64,000 bases of DNA from Anthonomus grandis grandis (taxonomy: Eukaryota > Arthropoda > Insecta > Coleoptera > Curculionidae), in contig NC_065549.1 of assembly GCF_022605725.1 (NCBI RefSeq), positions 15,352,114 through 15,416,113 of the forward strand. Direction: 5' to 3'. Shown here in pieces: positions 11,351 to 23,112 of the stretch. The translations under genes and the position numbers were made by a program. Below the pieces are notes generated by a model. It worked only from the letters and a program-made list of their open reading frames with translations. It was not told the DNA's origin and ran no database searches. Position 1 is the first letter of the stretch. Every line of letters begins with the position of its first letter.

Positions 11351-14320
11351 TTAAGGACATTTCTACTATCTAACTTTCTTTGATAGATTAATTATTTTTT
11401 AAGTCATCAACTGATTAAAGTTCTCTTTCTTTTCTTCTTAAGACTCGTTATGGATAGAATCCATTTGGAATACTGAGAGATGTTTAATTTCTTTCAAAAT
11501 CTACACATAATCCCTCAAATGACAGAACAGAAAATTATTAATACTGGAGCTGATCTCGTTTATCTTTCAACGCTTGATCCTAATTTTAGTTTCCCAATAA
11601 TATAATTTATTTTGAACGTTCTTCAAATACATCTCTAATTCTTTACATAAAAAGCTTTAGTTTATCTTGGCTACATAGCTTGTCTTCAAGACTACTAAGA
11701 CTAGCTATCTCCGTATCGTCCGCACATATTATATTTTGTGGACTTTTCAAGTTTAATTTATAATTAGTAATTTATAAATAGATAAGAGTTAGTCAAATAA
11801 ATTAGAGAGTGTAGGTTATTGAATCAATGATTTCTGATCATAAAGTTCTTTACTGCTACTTACTCCCTAAGTAAGTAGCAGATGTACATTTTGAACAATG
11901 ACATTTCTCTTTTTCTTATCCTTCCTTCATCAATCTTTTTCTTTAACATTTATCACAAAAAAAATTATTATCTTTGCCTTGTTTTTAGTAAATCCGATAT
12001 ATCAGCTATAATTTTCACTGCATCTATTGCACATGTTACTTCTTGCTTCAAGAGTTTTGCAGTTTTTTTCTTGTAAGTATGACAAAACTGATTAGTTCCC
12101 CCTCTTATTGCTATTTATGCTTATTTATTTTTATGTTATTTGTTTGATTATTATTTTTCACGTTATTCTTTGGCATCTTCTTACTAAACTTTTTGGAATA
12201 TTTATATATTACATACCAGCAAATCATAACTTTTTTAAACAGTAATATATGATCGATTGATTAAGCACATTGTTTATTGATATATGTTCTGGAGAATGTG
12301 CTGCCGATCTGGTATATTGGAATCCTTTGGATATTTCCTAGATTATTTGAAATGCCAAGTCTACGTTTACTGTGCCATCCTTTACTGAATCGAAACCTAA
12401 CATTTCTGTCGTTATGAGTGATACTATATGGCTCGTTTGTTGTCCGATGACATGACTTTTTTTATTAAATAAAATAAAAGATCTATTGTCTATGATTGCA
12501 TCTTTTTCTTCTAAAAGTTATGATAATCTAATCGTGATTGCAATCTTTCAACAACTGGTTTAACTAGATGCTTAATTAAAAAACTAATAAGTGTTCACAT
12601 TCTGGGTCAAAAACACTTAATGATCACTTTCTTAGCAATAGTAGACATTCTGACTCTTTGATGTTAATTATCCCGAAATTATTCAGCAAATACTTCCCGG
12701 TTTTGGCACTTATCCAAACTGGGCATATTTTTATTTGGATTCGGGTCAAAGTCTGGCGGATCTTTCGGCGATCGATATAATTGTTTTGGCACGATACATT
12801 TTTTCCACTCCACGAGACACGAAAGCTTTTCTCATTCAGTATTTATGAATATGTCGAAATTTTCGAAGAACCAAGTGGTTGTGTAATGCGGTATTTTTAA
12901 TAAGTTAATTGTTTGGTCATCTGCTAAATTTAGTAATACTGATTTTATACATAATAGAACAAGGTCGACACATGTATAAAGATTTTAAGGCTAAATATTT
13001 GAATTTATAAATAAAGGTGACTTGGTTTTAGCGAAATTAATTGCTAGTAAACAAGTATTTAATGATAATATATCTCATAATTAAGACCAGAATAAAATGG
13101 TTTATAACCTTCTAGCTGCTGGCGATTCTTATAAAAATGTAAATTATTGTTAATTTGGAATAGTAAAACTATCGATTTCAAGAAAACCGCCTGACTGAAT
13201 ATCTATAAATAAGAAAAGGCGTTTTGTGCTACCCACAGTGAAAACAAGTCAAGATTATTCGCTTTTTATATGGGTAATATTTATGTTGATTCTAGTTAAA
13301 TTCAAGGTGAGAAAGCAACTAAGGTATAAAGTAAACATGAGAGATAACACTAAATTTTGCCCACTTTAAATGTTTTGTTACCAAAGACCATCCCACGCAG
13401 CAGGAATATGGTTTCTTGGAGTTGAAAGTTAGTTTAAGTAATGAGCAATTGTTGAAAATGGTGATCATAAAAGAGCAATAAAGATTAAGCATTTTATTGA
13501 TTATGATTACAATCCGCGGGAATTTTCTAGTTGATACTTTTAATAAAGATAAATTAACTTATTTTTCAAAATGACAGATGTTCGAACTTTTAGATTAAAA
13601 TATTATTAGCCAAAAAAAAAAAACAAAATCATTTAAGTTTGGAATAGAGCTAATTGCCAAAAAACCCATGCATTTCTCAATACTCCCCTGTTTTTATTTT
13701 AGATACATGATGACAGGTTCACGCTAATGAACCGGATTTTGCATAAGGTCTAATTTTGTAATATGAAAACATCTATTTATCTATTTAAATTGAAAAATTA
13801 AGATTACGCATTAATGATCTTTTCTGATTTTTGAATAACAGTAAATTGACTTCAAGCAGCACACATGGCCACTGTAGTAGATCAGTGAATACAGTCATGG
13901 CCGAAATTTGCTCACAAATTTCGATGAAGGTCAATTTAAATCGGTATTTTTCCTATTGCTAATAGTATTTTGTGTCAAAAAATACAAATGATAAATCATC
14001 AATTTACTCATATATGTCTGAAAGTAAGAGTCATATGGCAGTTGTAAGTTGACGCCAGTCAACACGGGGTAGTGTGCTGCTTGATAGAATATTCACAATA
14101 AAGAAACGCTACTCCAATTTTAGAAAAAAAACTCATCACAGCTCAAGTTAACTCTGGAGATAAAGTTGATTTGAATAGATATTCGGCAGCTTAAACCATA
14201 ATATGTTCTTGGTCAAATAAAAATGAATGAACAATGAAAAATTATTCTCCATCATGAACCGTTTATAAAGAATCAAAGATTATCAAGATAAAAATGTTCA
14301 GACAGAAAAGATACATGAAC
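11351..14320. other. Intronic sequence, no gene recognised
   Basis: AT-rich shot intron between the pogo-like relic and the piggyBac element. Short chance ORFs show no recognisable domain. A poly-A run lies near 13613-13624. No RNA gene or clear terminal repeats were found. Confidence 0.6.
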
Positions 14321-16578
14321 TTAACCCTTACGCTCCCGAGTCTACTTTTTTTTAGAATTTTGAGACAAAACTTTACGCCAATGCTTATTATGACCTCATT
14401 AGAGATCCTAATTTTTTTCAGAAAAAAAAAATCACATCTGATAATATTTTAGGGACTCTCACGATTGTGTTGGATAGGAGTCAAAATGATACTGGCACAA
14501 ACGTGAAAAAAAAACGAAAAATATATTGAAAATGTTTATTTCTACGAAAATACACTACTTAACATGAAATGTTTTGAAGCAATTTTGGTTTTTTTGTAAA
14601 CATAAGTAAACATTACACTTAATACATTTAATTCTTGATCTACTTTGACAAGATTCCAGGCGACAAGCGTTGGGATTTTTTTGATCCTCATGTACTGGCC
14701 AATGATCAAACCCATCGAATCCTTTATCTTCACAAGGTAGAGGTGTATATCTTACCTTCTTGGCAGAAGGTTCTTCATTTTCATCCGTTTGAGCGTGTTC
14801 ATAGTTTAGATTTCTTTTTTTTGTTCCACAAACCATAAATTCTCCTAATGCTAGTAGAAACTGCAAAAAGTCTAAGATTTGCTTTGAGCTATATCCATTT
14901 TTTTTACAGTCATTTCGATATTCCATCCAGCTATTCACAATAGCTATGTCAAATAAGTGTAGAATGGTTTTAAATGTCCATTTTCGGGTTTTAAAGTATG
15001 TTCGATAAGCCTCAGTCATTTGATCACAAATATCAACTCCGCCCATCTTTTCATTATAAACTTTAATTACATTTGGACAGGATACTAAGTATATGTTTTT
15101 TTGTGTTTTTATCCCATCTCTGAACAGTTTTTACTGGTTCTATTCCAAAAGCCGTAGATGCCATGACGACTGATTTGTTATCTTTCCATTTTGTCAAACA
15201 TACTTTCGTATCATTTTTTACGTGCAGTTCTGCGTCGCCTCTTTTCATAGTAGCATCTTTTTGAAATACAAATCCTTTTACTCTGTTTGTCATTATGGTT
15301 CCCGTTCCTTCCATTTTTAATTCTTTTAATTTTTCAAATAATGGTATTGTGGAAAAATATCGGTCAAAAAAAAAGCTTCCAGGTGGCAAGGTTTGTATTA
15401 AACGAAGAATAACTGATGGCCCTAAACCAAGTTGTTTATCTGGCAATGGCGTCAAGGAACCCTGGTATATTTCGAAGTCCAATATTGTACCACAAGACGT
15501 TGTAATGACAAAATTCTTAAGTCCAACTGGCCTTGGTTTATTTTTGACAAATTGACATATAGGACATCGTCCTAAAAAGGATATCATTTGCTCATCAATT
15601 GAAAAACAACCATTCTCTAGCCTGTAAATTTCAAGACATCTTTGTCGAACTCGGTCTATCATTGGTTGAACTTTCCAAAGATGATTCTTCTTTTTGATAT
15701 CATCCGATACTGATAGATTATCGACTACGTGAAAATTCGTTCGAAATTTATAAAACCTGTCACGCGCCATAAGATTAGCTATGAGAGGTAATCGATATTT
15801 GATACTCCAGTAAAGGTGGATTCTAGGAAACTTAAAACATCCCATAATTGCATGCATACCAAAAAATTGCCTAATTTCTTCATCAGTCAATTTTGGAGTG
15901 ATTTCCCTACCATGTTGTTGCAAGTAATACTGAGAAGTTAACGCTGCCCCCATTTCAAAAAACTCATCATTGAAAAAACTCAAATCTGGCTCAGGTTCAT
16001 GGTTATCAAACATAGTAGGAATCATTATCGCTTTCCACCTCGAAATCGGACTCAAGTTCATCAAGGAGTTCATACACGTCATCTGGATTGGCTGCGAACC
16101 TCTCCAAGTTCAATAATCTCTTGGATCCTAGAAAAAACATAACTATTAAAAAACGGTACCGATTTTTTTTTGTATTGGTTGGTTCCCAGCCGTTACAATT
16201 GTGATACAGCGACATAGTACGCACTTCTAAAAATGGCCGCAAAATATTTTGAAATATTTTTGAGCTTATCAGGGTAAACAATGCATTACTTAAATAATTT
16301 GACATTAAAAACACAGTTTAAATTAATTTTAGTTAAAACTTACCGTTATTCGCCATCACAAGTCACAAGAATTCGAAAAAACAAAAAAAAACGGTAATTC
16401 ATGCTCCTCTGCCGTAGTCAAAATGGCTACTAAATCTAGCCCGTGCGTTAAAAGCATAAAGAGGTTGTCTTGCACAATCGTGTCGTATCGTTTTGGACAG
16501 TTAAAATATCATTTTGATGTTTATATCCCATGTTAATAAGACTCACACAGTTGTGCCAAGCTGGAGCGTAAGGGTTAA
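14321..16578 (-). mobile_element. piggyBac-like transposon with intact TTAA ends
   Basis: Both ends are clear. TTAA at 14321-14324 is followed by CCCTTACGCTCC (14325-14336). The exact inverse GGAGCGTAAGGG (16563-16574) is followed by TTAA at 16575-16578. The element proper is therefore 2250 bp with 12-bp perfect terminal inverted repeats and the TTAA target duplication typical of piggyBac. The transposase runs on the minus strand, the same as shot. Preserved ends suggest the element could still be mobilised in trans, although its own transposase is broken. Confidence 0.93.
14555..16356 (-). pseudogene. piggyBac-like transposase, split by two frameshifts
   Basis: Coding starts at ATG 16356. 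A 13-bp first coding exon (16356-16344) ends at GTAAG, and the acceptor TTTTTTCTAG leads into exon 2 at 16127. The joined phase reads MANNGSKRLL, so a 216-bp intron lies behind the start. An acidic N-terminus follows. A frameshift near 16010-16030 moves to the main DDE_Tnp_1_7 frame (16082-15063), which has ...FFFDRYFSTIPLFEKL carrying a catalytic-type Asp. A second frameshift near 15085 moves to 15046-14555 with the GGVDICDQM motif. The Cys-rich C-terminal finger (CRLESCQS...CIKCNVYLC) is present. Total length fits the family at about 570-590 residues. Two single-base lesions and no large deletion suggest recent inactivation. Confidence 0.9.
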
Positions 16579-16785
16579 ACTATGATAGTATCAGGAAGTT
16601 AAGAGCTTTAACTTTTTGACTAAGATTGACCATTATCGTAGAAAAAAATAAGTTAACCAATGCAGCCGAAAGCAAACAGAAAGATTAGAAAAAAAGATAA
16701 TATTGATCAAAACAAATGTTAAGATTCCATAAGATCTCGGCTTTACTATCAAGCCTTCACTTAAGTAACTAAAATAAGATTCTAG

Positions 16786-16824
16786 GTGCAAACTATACTT
16801 CTTATATGGTAGTATAGTTTGCAC
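16786..16824. repeat. 14-bp inverted repeat (hairpin)
   Basis: GTGCAAACTATACT (16786-16799) is followed after 11 bases by its exact inverse AGTATAGTTTGCAC (16811-16824). No transposase or target duplication was identified around it. It could be a remnant of a foldback element. Confidence 0.7.
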
Positions 16825-19800
16825 GCTTATAATGCTTTAAATATTTTTTTTTCAAATTGTAAGGATAGATAAAATGGTTTTTACAAATATCCTATATTTG
16901 AATATGCATAAGTGCTCTGATATTATGTCCATTTCTATAAATAGAATTGGAGTACCTGACGGTAATATGTGGAAAATTAAGGATATTAATAGAGATGGAT
17001 CTGTTTTCAGCTTTTCGCTATTAATTGCTCAGTACTTAGCCGAATGTTTTAATACTTAATTTAGATTTTTTCACCACAGTGCACTTCTTAGGTTAGAAAG
17101 TTATGATATTTCCATTATTGTATCTCCTAGTAATTTTACATAGACTTACTGAAAGATGATAGATTAATGATTAGAACGAATTGTTAGAAATTGGAAACAC
17201 AGAAAGAATCAGTTTAATTCCATAAAAAATGTTCAAAGTTCATCCCTTATATTAAAGAAATTGTTTCTGAGGCTTCTAAATTGTCGTCCATTTATTAATA
17301 TCTCTCGCAATTCAAGTTTTGTTTTTTTAGATTTTGCAGGTCAACACTAAAGTATGCCACGTGACTTCTTTGGAGTCTATTCAGAAGTTTTTTAAGAATT
17401 TGGCTTATCATGAAGTCTTTGCTGAGCAGGACATTCTCTACAGCTGAGTTCCACTCAGTCAGTTTCTTATGCAAACTCCTTGATAATAGAATTGCAGGTC
17501 AGTATAAACCGTTTTTTGATCAAATATTGTATTGTAATATTGCAAAATATATCATGTCATAATATGAATTTTAACCATATTTGTATAGAATGTGATGTAA
17601 ACTGTCGTAAGTTCCCACCTTATGCAAAGTCTCTGCTGCTCAACTTACCAATTGCTTCTCACGATTGTATTTGTGACTTTTTAAAATGTATCCTATCGAT
17701 TTTCTTCCTCTGATTACCGTCTTCCCCTAATCATCTCTTTCTCTGTGGCTTCCCTATCTGTATCTCATCTACATATAATGAGTAAGTGACTATAGGATAT
17801 TGAACTAAGAGAGAAATGAAGAATTTATTAAAAGCTTTGTAAAAGAGAGAGAACATAGACATTTTACAATAATAAAGAGAGGCTGATAAAAGACTTTGTC
17901 AGTCTCTCTTACTGAACCGATTGTTAGAGATAGAGAAACAGATTCCAAAAGAGCCATATTGACGGAAAGAGCAAGAATGACAAAAAAGAGAGTTTAACTA
18001 TCGAACTGGCTGTAAAGGGGTAGATCATTGTAGAAAAATAATTGCTTTTTCATCTTTTCTGATTGCTTTGTTATCTCTCTTTGACGTGGACTTTTCTTAC
18101 CCAGGATTCTTTCCTTCTTCTTTCACCCATAAGGTGTGTATGAGTGAAATAGTGTGAGAAGAGTGAACGATAAGTAGAGACAGTTTTAGGTTTTGCTACA
18201 ATAAGAGCCAGACAGATGGAGATGGAGTAGGAGTGGATTAATCATTGCCGCCCCATAACAAAAAAAAAAAACATCCTCAACAGATGTTAATACCAATATT
18301 TCCATGAAAATTTCCTATAAACACGTTGAAAATAAGACATGAACAAGTGGTGGTGGACTTGTGGAAAATGCTGTTGTCCTCCACCTCTTAGTTGGAGTTT
18401 TTTGTGTGAATCTCTTGAAGTAGGTTTACGCATGTTTTTAGTTTCTTCAATACTTGCGGGAAGTAGGTCTGTGGAAAGTCTGTGTGATGAGAGGGAGAAG
18501 GCAAAAGAGGATCAAAATAATGTCTAGTTACTTTAAATAGATCTAAATATAAGTTTATATGCTGATAGAAATAAATGTATGTATTTTAATTAAATGTTGA
18601 GTGGTTTTTATATTTTGCTGAATATCTCAGATTCTATTGGCCGAACTGAAAAATGAGCAGAGGGAAAAATCGTAGATCAGATCCAGATTTAGAAAAGTAG
18701 CTCTTGGGGTTTTTAGTGGAAATTCCATGTTTTGTGAGATATGATATTGTTTCATGAGATTATAAGTTTACTCTGCCGTTTTCCTCTAAATAAACTTATG
18801 ACATAAAAATGACAGTTGCAAATTTCAAAAATAGTGGACAGGCGGCATCTTATCAAGAGGCCATCGAAAGGTGGGTTCCGACCAGCTTAAGAGAGCCTAT
18901 TAACACTTATTAATGCTTATTAGTAACTACATTAACATGTAATAATTAAAATTAATTACTTTCACATAGGCAACTAATATTTATAGGATCAATAGCAACA
19001 GGTACGAAAGTGGAAAACGGTCATGGATATTTGATATTCCTGTATTAGTGTGCAAATTTATATCAAATCTCTATAAATAATTTATGTTCATAGCTTATAT
19101 AGTTTTATTTCGTCTTGTATTGCCTGTTGGAAATATATGCTCATTATTATTATTAACTAATTTAGTGAAAAATATATTTCATGAAATACGGTGTTTATTA
19201 TCTGCATGGTTAACTGTTTTTATATCCTTATTTTGGTTTACTTATCTATCTTGGACGTCAGTTCTTATTTATGTAGGATTATGATTTTTTTTTAGTATTT
19301 GAATCACTAGTAGAATTTATAACTTTAATGGGAATATTATTGGGACGTATTCCAAATGTACTCAAAAATGTTGTTCAAAAATTAAGCTCTTTCTTAAAAG
19401 GGTCATAGCTTTGCCATTAAAAAAAATCGTTAATTATATAACCTTAACATTGACAAAAACATCCAATTTTTTTCAAATACATCAAACTTCTCAAATTTTT
19501 GATTATAGGGATATACACCATAGAAAACCATTGTTCCATTTATGCAGGATTGTTATTATTAAGATTTTGTTATAGTTCAATTATATATCGGTTTCTTAAA
19601 TCTATGGTCCTTTTATATAAAAACGCTATTTGTTATATATTTGTGATCTGAATCCTTTTTCGTATCTTCTAATATGTTTTCTTCTGTTTTAGTTGCTAAT
19701 GCTCCAAACATAAGGTGCAAGAAAGTTTTTAATATAATTTTAACCCTCTAGCGCCCTGTAATACCTTTTAAGTAATGATTTTTTTTAGTGGAAACTCAAA

Positions 19801-20227
19801 CAATTAATTAATAATGAAACTAGTTTGCTTTTGCTGGTATTATGAAAAAATTTACTTATAGTACGTTTAAAGAAGACAAAAGTTTAATTCACTAAGTCCA
19901 TGAAAGAAATAAAATGAGTAAATATTCGTTTTTTCATTCACAAAAACGCGAATTCCCTTGTAACGGAAATCGTTAAAGTAAACGCATATATTAGCAATTG
20001 TAAAATATAATAACGAAGTCAAGGTTTTATTTATAGCCGTGAAATAATTAAACAAATACAATGTCTGTGTAGAATCAAAAATGTATGTCGGTTACCGAAT
20101 ATTTCTATCTCGAAAATAAAACTTTTAAGATAACAGATAAGGATACACATGTTATAGCAGTATTAAAAAAAACTCTCAACTATGGATTGTTTTTGTATAA
20201 AGATGACGGGATTTCAAATATCACTGC

Positions 20228-20320
20228 TATAAAAAAATATTTTCACCCAAGGAATATCTAGCAGCTGGTGTGCTCGTATTACTTTGAAAATACTGCTGAG
20301 ATATGTAAAAAAAATTATAA
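20228..20320 (+). repeat. Dispersed repeat, copy A
   Basis: It shares TCACCCAAGGAATATCT, then GCAGCT-TGTGC and TCGTATT, with 25634-25735. Relative to that copy it lacks an internal segment. Family unknown. Confidence 0.55.
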
Positions 20321-21771
20321 AACAAACAAATGTTTTATTTTTCGGAATTTATATTGAATAATTAGGACGATAAAGAAACCAAAATATTGATTTGTTTTCT
20401 TTTTACTGAATATCTTTAGAAGATATTACGAAGAAATGCTTACGCATTTAATTTATGTAAGTAATTTATGCACATTTACTAAAAATAGAAAAATTAAAAA
20501 TATTTTAGCATAAAAAAAAATTCGTTTAGTTTTTTTATTTAAAATTCAGTAATAATTAAATTAGTTTGTTTTTTTTCAATGTTGGATTTCCTAAGTGTAA
20601 ATGTAGAACATGTTGTTTAAGAACTGCTTGAGTGTCGAAACAGTAGTTTTTGATTTAACATAATAATCATTAATTTTTTTTTCTTATTTATTTATTTCTG
20701 GAAACAATATCCAATCAAATATTATAATAATTCTTTAACATAAAAACACCCAATTATTATATCATGTAATATAATAATTAGGAACATAATAAGGGAAAAA
20801 ATATATACTAACCTTCTGTATAAACAAATAAAATATACAAGGATTAGTATTGTTCAGCACATAATAACAGTTAATTAAATACTGATGGTCATATACATCT
20901 AGAACTCTGCAATAGTATTAGCAATATAAAGTTCATAGTAATATAAAAGTACACAACTCAGTTTTAAGCATTTGATAAAGAAAATTGAGAGATATGAAAA
21001 ATATCGATCCTACTAGAAATCTCATAACCTCTATTGATCACCATGTTCTTTCCATTTGCAACATTTATTGTTAATGTTCAGAATACTCTATAAAGTGTTA
21101 AGGAGGTACATAAGTGTTAAAATAGTTAATAGACCAGTAAAAAACTCTGACTTGTGATATTCAAATGACGTTGAAGAAGGTCATAATCTAATTGTTCCAA
21201 TGAAATGTTAAGTAAAGACTGCTTCGAACTGGTTCAATTTGATTGATGTAAGTTGGAAAGTAGGGACAGTGGACCCTTTAAGATGCAGGCGTATCAAAGG
21301 GACGTATAATACCTTAATGCAAGGCTAACATTCTGAGAGTAACTAACGGTGAGATATGATTTCAATGACTCCAATATTCCAATAGGAGTACCTTCAATAA
21401 AATAACTAGTCTTAATAGAAGAAAAACCAGTCCGTCCAAATCAAATTTATTTACATTTCTTTATGTTGAGTGTCGTTTTTTTTCCTTGCATCATAGTGAA
21501 GACATATAGATTACCTTAAGCATATATACAGTTTTAGGTCATTGGTGGGTCAATGTGCTCTTCATAAAGGAAACATTTCGATATATCGTTTACAGATGAA
21601 ATAAAGAGTAATGAGGTAAGTTGTGCACGCTGAGAAACGTAACGAACTTAACACTTTAACTCTCATAAACTCTATTAAATAATAATTGTCTTTATTAATA
21701 ATAACAGGTTTCTGATTTATTGTAAGATCATTGATTATGTCAATTTTTACACAGTAAAAAAATACCAAAAT

Positions 21772-21832
21772 GGTTAAAAATTACGAGTGTTAATATTAAC
21801 ACTGGTATCAGTATTTTTAACCCCATTTTTAC
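21772..21832. repeat. Nested palindrome
   Basis: A perfect 18-bp palindrome AGTGTTAATATTAACACT (21786-21803) sits inside an outer imperfect inverted pair (GGTTAAAAATTAC and GTATTTTTAACC). No gene is associated; it is possibly a miniature foldback element. Confidence 0.6.
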
Positions 21833-22501
21833 ACTCAAACAAAATTTAAAGAAATCCTTAGTACATTTATTACACAGTTTTTGGTCTTAGATACACTCAT
21901 ACACATAAGTTTGTTTTATTAAACGGGTATTTTTTATTCCATTTAATATTCTGTCGGTTAACGTACCCAGCAACATTTTCGCATTTGATATCCCACTATG
22001 GGATTCCGCAGTCGTCTGATTCTGATTGGTTGAGTTATACTTATATGAACTATCTAAGGTGCCGAATCGCATAGCAAAATGTTAATGAACAATTTTGTAT
22101 TAAAAAAATTTAATTTTTATCTCTCAAAGTGATTTACCAAAAAAAAAATATATTTGCGTTTTCTGATAATGTCATGGTCCTACCAATATGAGAAGTTCAG
22201 GTTTATGCAATCAATAATTTTTATAGCGATTACTAAATTTTTAAATAAATCATTCCTAAATTTTGGGGAACAGGACCATTTTTAAATAAGTTAAATGAAT
22301 CTACTTAGAGTTATACAGATCGTGTTATAGTGAGCTACGTATTACCCAAAATAATGGCAACACCGCTTGGTTGCGGCTTGCAGGCGGCGGAATTTTTCGT
22401 TTTTATTTTTTGAACCGGGAGTCAGGCAGACCTCACTTTGCTGTATTACTGTACGTTGCATTAATAATTGTTGAGCGTTATTTTCGTGTTTTTTTTTCAC
22501 T

Positions 22502-23022
22502 ATGGCTGTTTATACCCCTTCCGAAAGAGTTCAACTAATTAAATGGTTTTATGGAGGAAATTCGGCAGTACAATGTGACATTTGAGAATAGACCGATTCC
22601 TTGTGCAAAAACGGTTTTAAATGTGGTTACAAATTTTGAGACATCTTTTTGTCTTCAAGATTGTAAAAAATGCCACACAAAACGTCAAGAACTACCTGTT
22701 GAAGTGGTCCAGGATATAGAACGGCGGGAAGAAATGGTTTGCAGTACCCAAGAACTTGATTCGACACGGTCCACTAGAAGTGTTGGAGAGGAACTGGGAA
22801 TGAGCAATAAAACTGTGGCTTATTATCTGGAAAAAATATGGGTACAAATGTTTCAAGTATTCAAAAACTCAGGAAATATTTCCTAAAGACCAGTGGCGAA
22901 GAATGGAGTTTTGTAAAACCATAATGGAAAAGGCAAATGAAAATGAATATTTTTTAAACATTTTTTTTTTCTGATGGATCTTCTTTTCCATTACATGGCA
23001 AACACAATCCTTCCATTGTCAG
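22502..23022 (+). pseudogene. DUF4817-type mariner-like transposase fragment
   Basis: ATG at 22502 opens a frame reading MAVYTPSERVQLIKWFYGGN, the N-terminal helix-turn-helix segment (DUF4817) of a common insect mariner-like family. A frameshift near 22575 moves to 22551-22886 (VTFENRPIPCAKTVLN...SVGEELGMSNKTV, the second HTH). A third frame around 22960-23015 carries FFSDGSSFPLHGKHNPSIVR, the region of the first catalytic Asp. Similarity then stops abruptly at a CpG-rich block near 23030. The last two thirds of the catalytic domain is missing. Several lesions make it a dead copy. CpG-richer sequence at about 22350-22490 upstream may be its own 5' region. Confidence 0.75.
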
Positions 23023-23029
23023 ATGTTTA

Positions 23030-23112
23030 CTAATCCCGTCCTCGGGCCGACCGGGGCGGTGCTCTGTCTCAGGCACTCGTACACGCGCGACGTTGCAAAA
23101 TTTCGCCTCTAT
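23030..23112 (-). promoter_or_regulatory. CpG-rich block in AT-rich intron (candidate regulatory site)
   Basis: About 80 bp with many CpG dinucleotides (including GGGCCGACCGGGGCGG and CACGCGCGACG) stand out against the AT-rich intron. The block abuts the break point of the mariner fragment at about 23022, so it may be the tail of another inserted element or an intronic promoter. No coding frame was recognised. The strand is nominal. Confidence 0.3.

Larger units (their letters stand above)
16579..22330. other. Intronic sequence with low-complexity patches, no gene recognised
   Basis: AT-rich intron. The segment 17730-18230 is rich in GAGA/CTCT runs and holds a small near-perfect stem (about 17874-17909, AAGAGAGGCTGA pairing with TCAGTCTCTCTT). 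A 13-nt A run lies near 18259-18271. Several hydrophobic short ORFs (for example 19084-19284) have no recognisable family and look like AT-rich chance frames. Confidence 0.55.

Noticed and set aside
16874..17059. 61-residue ORF on the plus strand
   Set aside because: Balanced composition drew attention, but no motif, splice context or family could be named.
17874..17909. Small stem-loop in a GAGA-rich region considered as a microRNA precursor
   Set aside because: The stem is only about 12 bp with a G-T pair, far shorter than a pre-miRNA hairpin.
19084..19284. 66-residue hydrophobic ORF resembling a membrane protein
   Set aside because: T-rich sequence yields Leu/Phe-rich frames by chance; no promoter or conserved motif.
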